Of a stretch of DNA of 64,000 bases, positions 12,598 to 22,804 are shown piece after piece. The DNA is from Anisus vortex (lineage: Eukaryota > Mollusca > Gastropoda > Planorbidae): contig OX421497.1 in assembly GCA_949126835.1 (NCBI GenBank), forward strand, positions 48,956,474 to 49,020,473. The letters run 5' to 3'. The notes under the pieces are model-generated. The model had not been told where the DNA came from. It saw only the letters and a list, made by a program, of their open reading frames with translations, and ran no database searches. Within the stretch, counting starts at the first letter, position 1. Every line of letters begins with the position of its first letter. The position numbers and the translations under genes are program-made.

Positions 12598-13490
12598 CTT
12601 TTCTTGCGTTAGATCTTTTCTTGTTAGATATTCTTTTTTCTTGTTAGATCTTTTCTTGTTAGATATTCTTTTCTTGTTAGATATTCTTTTCTCGTTTTAG
12701 ATATTTTCTTTTTAGATATTCTTTTTTCGTAAAAGATCTTTTCTTGTTAGATATTCTTTTCTCGTTTTAGATATTTTCTTTTTAGATATTCTTTTCTCGT
12801 GAAAGATCTTTTCTTGTTAGATATTCTTTTCTCGTGAAAGATCTTTTCTTGTTAGATATTCTTTTCTCGTTTTAGATATTTTCTTTTTAGATATTCTTTT
12901 CTCGTGAAAGATCTTTTCTTGTTAGATATTCTTTTCTCGTGAAAGATCTTTTCTTGTTAGATATTCTTTTCTCGTTTTAGATATTTTCTTTTTAGATATT
13001 CTTTTTTCGTAAAAGATCTTTTCTTGTTAGATATTCTTTTCTCGTTTTAGATATTTTCTTTTTAGATATTCTTTTCTCGTGAAAGATCTTTTCTTGTTAG
13101 ATATTCTTTTCTCGTGAAAGATATTTTCTTGTTAGATATTCTTTTCTCGTGAAAGATCTTTTCTTTTTAGATATTCTTTTCTCGTGAAAGATCTTTTCTT
13201 GTAAGATATTCTTTTCTGTTGTTAGATCTTTTCTTGTTAGATATTCTGTTCTCGTGTTAGATCTTTTCTTGTTAGACAATCTTTTCTCGCGAAAGATCTT
13301 TTCTTGTTAGATATTCTTTTCGCTTGTTAGATCTTTTCTTGTTAGATATTCTTTTCGCTTGTTAGATCTTTTCTTGTTAGACAATCTTTTCTCGCGAAAG
13401 ATCTTTTCTTGTTAGATATTCTTTTCGCTTGTTAGATCTTTACTTTTTAGATATTCTTTTCTCTTGTTAGATCTTTTCTTATTGTAAATC
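12598..13490. repeat. 35-bp minisatellite with two alternating subtypes
   Basis: Units combine TCTTTTCTTGTTAGATATTC with either CTCGTGAAAGA or CTCGTTTTAGATATTTTC. The alternation of the two subtypes gives a higher-order pattern. Cleaved-looking reverse-strand frames rich in Lys and Arg are by-products. Confidence 0.9.
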
Positions 13491-13649
13491 TTTTCTAGTA
13501 TTTTATTTAGGACTAGAAAGTAATAGCGTTGAAGGTAATTTGATTATTGGTTTTAGATTTATCGTGTAGTAGATTAGATAGTTAAGTGCTGTTGATAGTT
13601 AATGTGAGGTTACAGTTTATTTACTTTTTTTTTGGTGGATGTGAGTTGA

Positions 13650-14552
13650 AGAAGAGTAGTGTCGTGGTAGGTATAGTAGTGGTGAAGGCTAGTAGTGTCG
13701 CGGTAGGTATAGTAGTAGTGAAGGCGAGTAGTGTCGCGGTAGGTATAGTAGTAGTGAAGGAGAGTAGTGTCGTGGTAGGTATAGTAGTAGTGAAGGAGAG
13801 TAGTGTCGTGGTAGGTATAGTAGTAGTGAAGGAGAGTAGTGTCGTGGTAGGTATAGTAGTAGTGAAGGAGAGTAGTGTCGTGGTAGGTATAGTAGTAGTG
13901 AAGGAGAGTAGTGTCGTGGTAGGTATAGTAGTGGTGAAGGCGAGTAGTGTCGCGGTAGGTATAGTAGTGGTGAAGGCGAGTAGTGTCGCGGTAGGTATAG
14001 TAGTGGTGAAGGCGAGTAGTGTCGCGGTAGGTATAGTAGTGGTGAAGGCGAGTAGTGTCGCGGTAGGTATAGTAGTGGTGAAGGCGAGTAGTGTCGCGGT
14101 AGGTATAGTAGTGGTAAAGGCGAGTAGTGTCGCGGTAGGTATAGTAGTGGTGAAGGCGAGTAGTGTCGCGGTAGGTATAGTAGTAGAGACGGAGAGTAGT
14201 GTCGCGGTAGGTATAGTAGTAGTGAAGGCGAGTAGTGTTGCGGTAGGTATAGTAGTGGTGAAGGCGAGTAGTGTCGCGGTAGGTATAGTAGTGGTGAAGG
14301 CGAGTAGTGTCGCGGTAGGTATAGTAGTGGTGAAGGCGAGTAGTGTCGCGGTAGGTATAGTAGTAGTGAAGGAGAGTAGTGTCGCGGTAGGTATAGTAGT
14401 GGTGAAGGCGAGTAGTGTCGCGGTAGGTATAGTAGTGGTGAAGGCGAGTAGTGTCGCGGTAGGTATAGTAGTAGTGAAGGAGAGTAGTGTCGCGGTAGGT
14501 ATAGTAGTAGTGAAGGTGAGTAGTGTCGCGGTAGGTATAGTAGTGGTGAAGG
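13650..14552. repeat. 36-bp minisatellite, about 25 copies, open on both strands
   Basis: The unit contains AGTAGTGTCGCGGTAGGTAT and AGTAGTGGTGAAGGCG. Because 36 is a multiple of three and the unit lacks stops, both strands give long 12-residue repeat frames. I treat these as non-coding. The array ends abruptly where an LTR begins at 14553. Confidence 0.92.
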
Positions 14553-15200
14553 TGTCACGTACCCGCTTTCTCGTCTTATCCAGTCAATGGGATATTCAAA
14601 GTTTTAATATCAAGGCTCTTAATCGTAAGGGGTATGAGCGAGATTGCGAGTAGTGATCTATGTTAAACTATCCAATGAATATCTAAGTACATAACATTCA
14701 GAAAGATAGGCCCGAGTTCAGCTTTATAATGAATAGTTTATTATAAATAAAGAAATAACAAAAGAAATATACAAGAAAGCTACATACATTAATCAAACGT
14801 GAAATCATTAGCTCTTCTTATAGGTATAAGATCACCCAAAAGAATAGCAAGAAAATAGCGACTCTGATCTTGACCTAGATCAGGAAATATTCGCTTATTA
14901 CAAAGATATGAAAGAGGCATTCAAAGAAATATCCTCAATATAATAAGTCATAGTACAATAGTACAATACGATAAGGTTATAGAGTTTCAGTGTGCCAAAA
15001 GTTATCATCGTAAATCTCACTTACGCTTTTACTAATCTGAATAAAAAAACACAGTCTTGCACGGTCAGGCCTCTCTCAAGCAACTGACTAGCAAACTCGG
15101 AAAAAGTCCCCTTCTCAATCTAGCGCATGAATCTCTAAAATAACACCACCCCAAAACACTTCATGGGTCGCTCACAAAGTGTCCACTTTGGCACGTAACA
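14553..15200 (-). repeat. 3' LTR of a truncated Ty3/gypsy element
   Basis: The segment starts TGTCACGTACC and ends GGCACGTAACA, so its ends form the short inverted repeat TGT(T/C)ACGT(G/A)CC. Read on the reverse strand, it is preceded by the purine-rich AAAGAAGTGTGGGGG just outside 15200, a good polypurine tract. No second copy is in the window, so the 5' LTR has been lost. Confidence 0.75.
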
Positions 15201-15861
15201 CCCCCACACTTCTTTGAAAAAAATTGACAATAACAAAGGCAATTTTTCTAACCAAAAATCTACTTAAACACTAGTTTCATCTTACTTAGAGAAACCTTCA
15301 AAAGAAAAACTCCTCACAATAATTCAAAGTTCATATATCATCAATAAGAATGTAATACATATCATTTTATCAAAATATCATCATTAATGTAATAATATTT
15401 TATCAAAATTTCATCAAAATTAATGTAATACATATTTTATCTAAATTCATCATTATTAATGTAATACAAATTATTTTATCAAAATTCATGTAATGCATGG
15501 CATAATATCATCAATATTAATGAAATACATATTTTATGAAAATGTCATCAATTTAATCAAAAATGCATACATAGTATTATCAGGACAAAAAAAATCCCTA
15601 TATGGATACACTCTGGTATCTAAGACTTAAACCCGAGATAAAGCCTCAACAAGTTTTCAGTCAATCTTATTTTATCCAGATTGGAAACTGACTGAGTCAA
15701 TTTTATCATATGGGTTTCATAATCTTGAGAGTAAACAACTAAGTCCTCCATATTATGACATGACATATTAGTCTGACCTGGTTTATCATAACAACATTAT
15801 TGTATAATCCAAAAACATCAAGCAAGTTTCATGATCTAAAATTCAGTTTTGAAAATTCTCA
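15201..15861. other. Non-coding internal remnant of the truncated gypsy element
   Basis: AT-rich sequence with imperfect repeats around ATCATCATTAATGTAATAC lies where an integrase gene would be expected. No integrase motif (HHCC or DDE) is readable, so that region is deleted or replaced. Confidence 0.55.
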
Positions 15862-17397
15862 TCAATTTATTCGAGAGAGCATGTCCGCCACCACGTTATC
15901 ACTCCCCTTTATATGTTTCAGAACCAGATTAAAATTCTGAAAGTACAGGCACCACCTCAATATCCTTTGATTTTTCATGCCCAGTTTAGTCACAAAAGTT
16001 AATGGGTTATGATCAGTGTATACAATCACTGGACTGACCGAAGAGTTCAAGTACACCTCAAAATGTTGGAGGGATAGAACTAAACCTACTGTTTCTTTTT
16101 CAATTGTCGAGTAATTCTGCTGATGTGAATTTAACTTCTTAGAAAAATAGGCAACAGGATGCTCAATACCTTCATCATCATCTTGCATCAAAACCGAACC
16201 AATAGCAAAATCACTTGCGTCTATAGCTAGTTTGAAAGGTTTACCAAAATCAGGGGCATTTACCACAGGAGAATTTGACAAAAATTTCTTAATGGTTTTA
16301 AATGCTTGATCACACTCAATACTCCAAACAAACTTAACATTTTTTTTCAACAGATTGGTCAGGGGCTCTGCCACGGCAGCAAAATTTTTACAAAAGCGTC
16401 TGTAATAACCTGCCATTCCTAAATATCTTCTTAACTCTTTACAATTTTTAGGAGCAGACATTTGCACAATAGCCTCCACTTTTGCAGTTACAGGCCTCAC
16501 CTGTGAGTTACCCACTTGATATCCTAAATAAGTAATTGACACCTGGCAAAATTCACTTTTATTTAGGTTTACAGTCAAATTTGCTTTTGCAAGATTAGAA
16601 AAAAGCTGCGTTAGCTGTACAATATGAGTGTCAAAATCTTGGGAATAAATCACAACATCATCTATATAAGCATTACATCCTTCTATATCACAAACAATGG
16701 CATTTATCATTCTTTGAAAAGAACTGGGTGCATTCTTTAACCCAAAAGCCATACGTTTGTACTGATAAAATCCATCTGGAGTTACAAAGGCAGACATTTC
16801 TTTCGCCCGAGGTGTAAGAGGAATTTGCCAGTAACCAGCTAACAAGTCTAATTTGGTCACAAATTTTGCCCGACCAATTTTATCAATCACATCTTCAATG
16901 CGGGGCAGGGGAAAAGAATCAGTTTTGGACAGAGCATTTACTTTTCGAAAATCGGTACAAAACCGAAAAGTGTTGTCTGCCTTAGGGACTAGGATACAGG
17001 GACTACTCCAGCTACTCTGGTTTTTCTCTATTATGTCATTTTCCAGCATGTACTGAATTTCTTTATTCATGATTTTAGCCTGTTCGGGGTTTACACGATA
17101 GGGATGTTGTTTTACCGGACATGCATTTCCAACATCAATATCATGACATGCTATGTGGGTTTCCCCAGGTACATCAGGAAAAATCTCTACAAAATGTACA
17201 ATCAAATCTGATAAAATTCTTTGTTTGTCCTTAGACACATGAGACAGTTTATTACCAAGATTAGCTAAAATTGTAGAATTTAACAACTTTGTGGGCTTTT
17301 CCTTACATGCCTCACCCCCACCCTTTACACCAAGATGGCCGTTCACATGATCTAAAATATAAAATATCCAATTTATAAAAAGAACGAACTCAATCAA
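15862..17397 (-). pseudogene. Ty3/gypsy reverse transcriptase-RNase H fragment
   Basis: This 511-codon frame is uninterrupted. It contains the reverse transcriptase palm (FCTDFRKVNALSKTD, KLDLLAGYWQIPLT, YIDDVVIYS with the catalytic Asp pair), the thumb (YLGMAGYYRRFCKNF), and the RNase H domain (AIDASDFAIGSVL, IEKETVGLVLSL, VYTDHNPLTF). It stops right after the RNase H end (DMLSRIN). Gag, protease and integrase are missing. A complete polyprotein of this kind would be two to three times longer, so this is a truncated element even though the reading frame is open. It shares the strand and immediate context of the LTR at 14553-15200. Confidence 0.85.
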
Positions 17398-17429
17398 ACC
17401 AAAGAAGTGCCAGAATCTAACAGAAGTAA

Positions 17430-17505
17430 TACAAGGGATGCACTACAAGAAGTAATACAAGGGATGCACTACAAGAAGTAATACAAGGGATGCACTACAA
17501 GAATT
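17430..17505. repeat. Three direct copies of a 25-bp motif
   Basis: GAAGTAATACAAGGGATGCA is repeated three times just upstream of the truncated gypsy coding region. Confidence 0.7.
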
Positions 17506-17880
17506 CAGTCCCATTGCTATAAGAGTTTTGCTAGACCGTTCCTGGACTACGCATCGATGTTGTCGGTACCCCACCAACAACACCTGATATCAACATTGGA
17601 GATGAATAAACCACGTGCAGCACGTCGTATCCTACAGGACTATAGTCCTGGTGGTCAAACTCCATCCCTTACATCACCGTACAGCAGTAGACAAAGTCAC
17701 CATGATGGACAAGGAATGGCCACGTGGGCATGTCCACACAGTCACGACGCACCGACTTTTATAAATATTTTTCCCCGTCAGCCATTAGACTGTGGAAGAC
17801 ACTGGTCCAAGCCTCCATCACTGCCCCCTCTGTGCCGACTTTCAAATCTTCAATGTTAAAACTCCGTCTATAGTTTCTGA
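17500..17880 (+). mobile_element. LINE relic (3' part of a reverse-transcriptase ORF)
   Basis: The translation reads SFARPFLDYAS, then PHQQHLISTLEM and PRAARRILQDYS. This is the post-catalytic region typical of CR1/Jockey-group non-LTR ORF2 proteins (consensus style: VRPILEYAS...LE..QRRAAR). After a frameshift there is a degenerate tail whose Arg/Cys-rich text (INIFPRQPLDCGRHW) is also seen at the end of such ORFs. It is a dead, 5'-truncated fragment. Confidence 0.65.
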
Positions 17881-18355
17881 CTCCAATAGTTATACATGTT
17901 CTGCCGATACATTTGTTCAATAGTTATACATGTTCTGCCGATAAATTTGTGATACAGTGGACAAGCCCATCTTTAAAAAGGAGTAAATATATTTTCAAAT
18001 AGATGCTTAAATAAGTTAAACAGAAATATCTGAAATAAATAGTGTATAGCAGAGAGATGGACATAAAGTAAGAATTAATGGGACACAGATAAATGAAAGG
18101 ATGGACAGATAGAAAGATGGATTAATAATGATCATAATGATGAGCGAACATATATATTGATGGGTGAACAGACAGAGTGATGGTTACACTGTTACTGTAT
18201 GAATGGAAACTCATTTTCAAAAGTAATCTAAGTAGATGGATAGGTAGACATGATAAAAGCCATATGACATACAGACAAGATATAATTGGAATCTAACAGG
18301 AGTATACATACATACATACATACATACATAAAGGCCTTTTCACAAAGAAAAGAGC
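17881..18355. other. Spacer with short GATA/CATA microsatellites
   Basis: The stretch contains a duplicated ATAGTTATACATGTTCTGCC motif near 17887-17945 and a CATA run near 18305-18332. I see no gene. Confidence 0.5.
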
Positions 18356-19075
18356 CAACTGCTAAAAGTATCCAAGAAAAAGAAACAAATAATGACAAAC
18401 TACTTCATTCATGTTAAAGAACTAACTCAAACTAACAATAAGAAACAAATAATGACAAACTACTTCATTCATGTTAAAGAACTAACTCAAACTAACAATG
18501 CAAAGCACTTAGGAGTTAGGAGTAATAATAAATGATACGTTATCTTGGAATCCACATATTGATGAAGTAATTAAAAAATATAAAAAGTCATTAGGCTTCA
18601 TAAAAAGGAACTTTTATAAAAGAATATAAAAAATAAAATAATATCTCACTATAATTAGAATTATACTAGAATATTCATTATACATATGTGTATGGGACCC
18701 AACAACTAGAGAAAACATTAAAAACTAAAACAAATTCAGAAAAGAGCTGCAAGTTTCATTACTAGCGAATATTCACAACTGACATGAGGAACACGAATTG
18801 TGCAATCACTAAACCTAGAAAAACTAGAGGACAGAAGGGCGAAAAGTAAAATAGTAATAATACATAAGGCATTAAAGTCTAACTTAGAAATACAACACAA
18901 TAACACATCTGTTACAATGTTCAGATAAAAATAATGGGGAAAAAAAACAGGAACACACCAGGAAAACTTAACATCATTTAAAACATCAAAATGCAAGACT
19001 AGACAGACTACAGATGAGCGTAGGACACAAAATCTTCTTTATAGAAGGTGCCTCTGTGATATATAAGTTATAAAA
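18356..19075 (+). mobile_element. Degenerate LINE 3' end, same family as 50425-52230
   Basis: The segment aligns by eye with 51510-52230: GGAGTAATAATAAATGAT, ATTGATGAAGTAATTAAAAA, and a tail with CTTCTTTATAGAAGG. A block of about 56 bp (ACAAATAATGACAAACTACT...) is duplicated in tandem at 18386-18500. Many frameshifts and stops make it a pseudogene fragment. Confidence 0.75.
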
Positions 19076-19079
19076 CTTA

Positions 19080-19835
19080 TAATTTATAGACATACAGGAC
19101 AGATAAATAAAGAATTTATAGACATACAGACAATATAAATATAGAATTTATAGACATACAGACAATATAAATATAGAATTTATAGACATACAGACAATAT
19201 AAATATAGAATTTATAGACATACATACAAGATAAATATAGAATTTATAGACATACAGACAATATAAATATAGAATTTATAGACATACAGACAATATAAAT
19301 ATAGAATTTATAGACATACAGACAATATAAATATAGAATTTATAGACATACAGACAATATAAATATAGAATTTATAGACATACAGACAATATAAATATAG
19401 AATTTATAGACATACATACAAGATAAATATAGAATTTATAGACATACAGACAATATAGATATATAACTGATAGACATACAGACAATATAAATAAATAATT
19501 TATAGACATACATACAAGATAAATATAGAATTTATAGACATACAGACAAGATAAATATAGAATTTATAGACATACAGACAATATAAATATAGAATTTATA
19601 GACATACAGACAATATAAATATAGAATTTATAGACATACATACAAGATAAATATAGAATTTATAGACATACAGACACTATAGATATATAACTGATAGACA
19701 TACAGACAATATAAATAAATAATTTATAGACATACATACAAGATAAATATAGAATTTATAGACATACAGACAAGATAAATATAGAATTTATAGACATACA
19801 GACAAGATAAATATAGAATTTATAGACATACAATA
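19080..19835. repeat. 32-bp minisatellite, about 23 copies
   Basis: The unit is ATTTATAGACATACAGACAA followed by TATAAATATAGA, with ACATACAAG variants. A longer-period duplication of about 240 bp (the ATATATAACTGATAGACATA variant near 19460 and 19690) suggests a higher-order copy event. Confidence 0.9.
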
Positions 19836-19961
19836 AATAATATTTATCTGTAAATATATTGGCAGATATACAGATATGCGCGCAAATGGAATATATTTTA
19901 TCATAAATATTTATATATTTATAAATAACTATGTTGCTAAACAAGCGAGTATGAGAAAATT

Positions 19962-20512
19962 GACAAGTCTTAATTAGGCGTGACCTTTTCAAACGGAAGA
20001 GGTTTCCGTTCTATTTTTAAATTAGTAAACAAAAAAAGCATGCTTTTACTGGTGTTTGACAATTGATTTCGACCTTGACGGCCACTTCTAGTCTTTTAGA
20101 ATTATACAAAGGATAAAAGATTAGTTATGAAAAATCCGTTTTTAACATCAACAGTGAGTAGGCGATAATTAATATTCAAGTGTTAGTCGCGTAAGGTTAA
20201 ATATATCTTTGTTTACAAAATAAATTAGTCAAGAGTTGCGTTTCTTGGTTGTTAAAAAACACAATGCGTAGATTCATAAAAACAAATAACGAAAATTCTT
20301 TTCCATTAAGCAATAAGTTAGATATTAAAAAAAGGTGAAATTCATTTTTGACTTTCACAATCCATCGTTTTTTATTCAACATTTTTTGGAAATGAAATAC
20401 AATTCAATCTCCTACAGCTTTTAGTACAATCAGTAACACGTTTTTTTAATTAAATGATCGAATAAGACCGGAAAATGTCTTTCGTTGCGACCTTTTATGC
20501 ATATTTGTCGAT
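19962..20512. mobile_element. MITE family M1, copy 1
   Basis: It starts GACAAGTCTTAATTAGGCGTGA and shares its interior with the copies at 20744-21299 and 29931-30526 (for example the block around GTTTTTAACATCA and AGTCAAGAGTTGCGTTTCTT). The right end is decayed. No coding capacity. Confidence 0.65.
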
Positions 20513-20743
20513 ATTAAATATATAAATAGATAAACAGCAGAATGATGAACAGATAGATAGCTGAACAGATAGATAGATTAATAGATAGATAGATGAATAG
20601 AAATGTAGATAGACAATCAAATGGCAGGATTGATATATAGACGCAGATAGATAGCTGTAAGTAACAGTATAGACTTTAGTCAGACATAAAAAATGGAGGA
20701 AAAAAAAGGAAATTAGACAGAAATAGTAAAAATGTGACATATT
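20513..20743. repeat. GATA-type microsatellite region
   Basis: Runs of GATAGATAGAT occur with interruptions between 20525 and 20660. No gene is visible. Confidence 0.75.
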
Positions 20744-21299
20744 AACAAGTCTAAATGAGCCCCGACCTTTTGGGCTCAATACATACATGAACTTCCGATT
20801 TATTTCCGGCTGCAAACTTTAAATACTGTTTTCGGCTTTTTTCAAGTTTATCTTTTAGAAATATGCCAAGGTAACAAGATTAGTTATGAGTAATCCGTTT
20901 TTAACATCAAAAATGAGTAATTAATAGTCGACGTGTTAGTCGCTTTAAGGTTAATTATAATGTATTAATTTACAACTAGCATACATTAAACTAAACTATA
21001 TAGGTTAGGGGTCAATGCATACATGTACTTCCGGTTTATTTCCGGTTAAATGAATGAAAACATATATCTTACATTCAAAATAAGTGATTCTTTACGTCTG
21101 ACGTTCAAAATCAATCAACTTCTTTCGGCAACATCTTTTGGAAATGATTTTATCCCCTACATCTTTTCTTACTCGCAGAACAAGCAGTAAACGCAGCACA
21201 TTGGCATGTCTTGTTAGTAAATGAACGAATAGGACCGGAAGTGTTGAAATGCATTGATCTTTTAAGTTCACCATGCATGCATAATCGTTAAGACTTGGC
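20744..21299. mobile_element. MITE family M1, copy 3
   Basis: It begins AACAAGTCTAAATGAG and ends CGTTAAGACTTGGC, inverted-repeat ends matching GACAAGTCTTAA. The interior resembles the other two copies (GATTAGTTATGAGTAATCCG, GTTTTTAACATCAAAAATGA). Confidence 0.65.
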
Positions 21300-21399
21300 A
21301 ATAGCATACATCATATAGCGTTAAATAGTACAATTGTTTATCTGAACCATAACATTTGAGAACAAATTTAAATTTTAGAGAATGGTAGATACAGTTTAG

Positions 21400-21665
21400 T
21401 CATTATCATCATCAATCCCATGACCGTTGTGGTCGTTGGGGGGAGCGAATGGACACCTCAGCAGTCAACTTTCTCCACTTTTGCCTATCTTGAGCTTGTC
21501 AAGAGTTGAGACAATTGTAGCCCTGTCCAATACTTGACATTGTCGAACCAGCATCTCCACTGACGGCCTCTCATACGCCTACCCTCCACCGTGCCCTGGA
21601 GGATTGTTTTTGACAGGCTAGTGTGCCGCAATACATGACCGAACCATGTCAGTTTAGTAATACAT
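21400..21665 (+). mobile_element. LINE/SINE-type dispersed fragment
   Basis: A GC-richer patch contains TCATCATCAATCCCATGACC, GTTGTGGTCGTTGGGGGGAG and ACCGTGCCCTGGAGGATTG. Sequences of this kind are common as decayed retrotransposon ends in invertebrate genomes. A related patch lies at 62030-62215. I base the assignment on recognition of the pattern only. Confidence 0.45.
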
Positions 21666-21724
21666 AAAAATGAATAGATTTGAAACAGACGGTAGAAGGA
21701 TGGGTGGAGTTATTTCTATATGTG

Positions 21725-21960
21725 AGAAGAGAGAGAGAGAGAGAAAGTGAAAGAGAGAGAGAGAGAGAGAATATAGATAGTATTTAAATAGAGAGAGAGA
21801 ATATAGATAGTATTTAAATAGAGAGAGAATATAGAAAGTATTTAAATAGAGAGAGAATATAGATAGTATTTAAATAGAGAGAGAGAATATAGATAGTATT
21901 TAAATAGAGAGAGAATATAGATAGTATTTAAATAGAGAGAGAATATAGATAGTATTTACA
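21725..21960. repeat. GA microsatellite plus 28-bp array
   Basis: A (GA)n tract at 21725-21770 leads into about seven copies of AGAGAGAATATAGATAGTAT followed by TTAAATA. Confidence 0.85.
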
Positions 21961-22491
21961 TTTTTTTTAAACATTAAAGTTTCCTTTGATCTAAATGAAT
22001 ATTTCGGCAATCTAATCACCGCTGTTGTAATAATTTGATGTAACAGTAACACAGTCTAATGTTGTACTGAATGAAAATTAATTAAACACATATTGATGAC
22101 GTCATTATTGTGTACGCTGTTGCCCTTCAGGTGAATAGCCTCAAAGTACAGACGACTTTTTCAACAAGGGGAAACAATGAATGCATAGGTAAACTTGTCT
22201 CTTAGTTGTTCAAATCTTTACGACATACAACAATACATCTTTACGACATACTAAACAACCAAAAACTACCAAAAGTACGTTTTATTGTGTAAGGAGGTCA
22301 TCTATTAATAGAACAGAAAAATACCCACAAGCAAATACTGAGATAAATACTTCAACGGTAATTGGTTTCTTATTATCAGTCGAAAATCCACTTGAAAGAC
22401 AGATCAAATGTTTAAAGAAAAAACAACCGTAAAGAATAAAAAGGAATAGAGCTACTTTGTTTAACTTGAGGCTGAATAGGAGAAGTTGCCT
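21961..22491. other. Upstream region of His-rich gene 2
   Basis: About 530 bp of AT-rich DNA with no recognisable transposon or exon. It is the likely location of the regulatory sequence for the gene starting at 22805. Confidence 0.45.
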
Positions 22492-22498
22492 TATAAAA
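22492..22498 (+). promoter_or_regulatory. TATA box of His-rich peptide gene 2
   Basis: TATAAAA lies about 25-30 bases before the first copy of a 36-bp minisatellite. With normal TATA spacing, transcription would begin at about 22520, so the whole minisatellite would be transcribed as 5' leader. Confidence 0.6.
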
Positions 22499-22517
22499 GT
22501 AAGAGTTGAGCGAAGAG

Positions 22518-22735
22518 GCCATCAGTTACTCATCAACACCTACAGTTCCTACAGCCATCAGTTACTCATCAACACCTACAGTTCCTACAGCCATCAGTTA
22601 CTCATCAACACCTACAGTTCCTACAGCCATCAGTTACTCATCAACACCTACAGTTCCTACAGCCATCAGTTACTCATCAACACCTACAGTTCCTACAGCC
22701 ATCAGTTACTCATCAACACCTACAGTTCCTGCAGC
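22518..22735 (+). repeat. 36-bp minisatellite in the 5' leader of gene 2, six copies
   Basis: The unit contains AGCCATCAGTTACTCATCAA and CACCTACAGTTCCTAC. It lies between the TATA box and the start codon at 22805. No ATG occurs in the unit on the plus strand or in the remaining leader to 22804, so ribosome scanning would not be trapped. The open frames across it are by-products of the 36-bp period. Confidence 0.85.
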
Positions 22736-22804
22736 TGACAAGTTTTCTGACGTCTTGGTTTTTCTCTGTATTTCGTCGCTTATTGAACAAATTTCATTTC
22801 AACA

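Noticed and set aside
13586..14653. 355- and 289-codon repeat frames (SSVAVGIVVVKA; SPSLLLYLPRHY)
   Set aside because: Same cause: a 36-bp minisatellite open on both strands.
17557..17859. A possible 100-residue host protein
   Set aside because: The sequence reads as the post-catalytic part of a LINE ORF2 with a frameshift.
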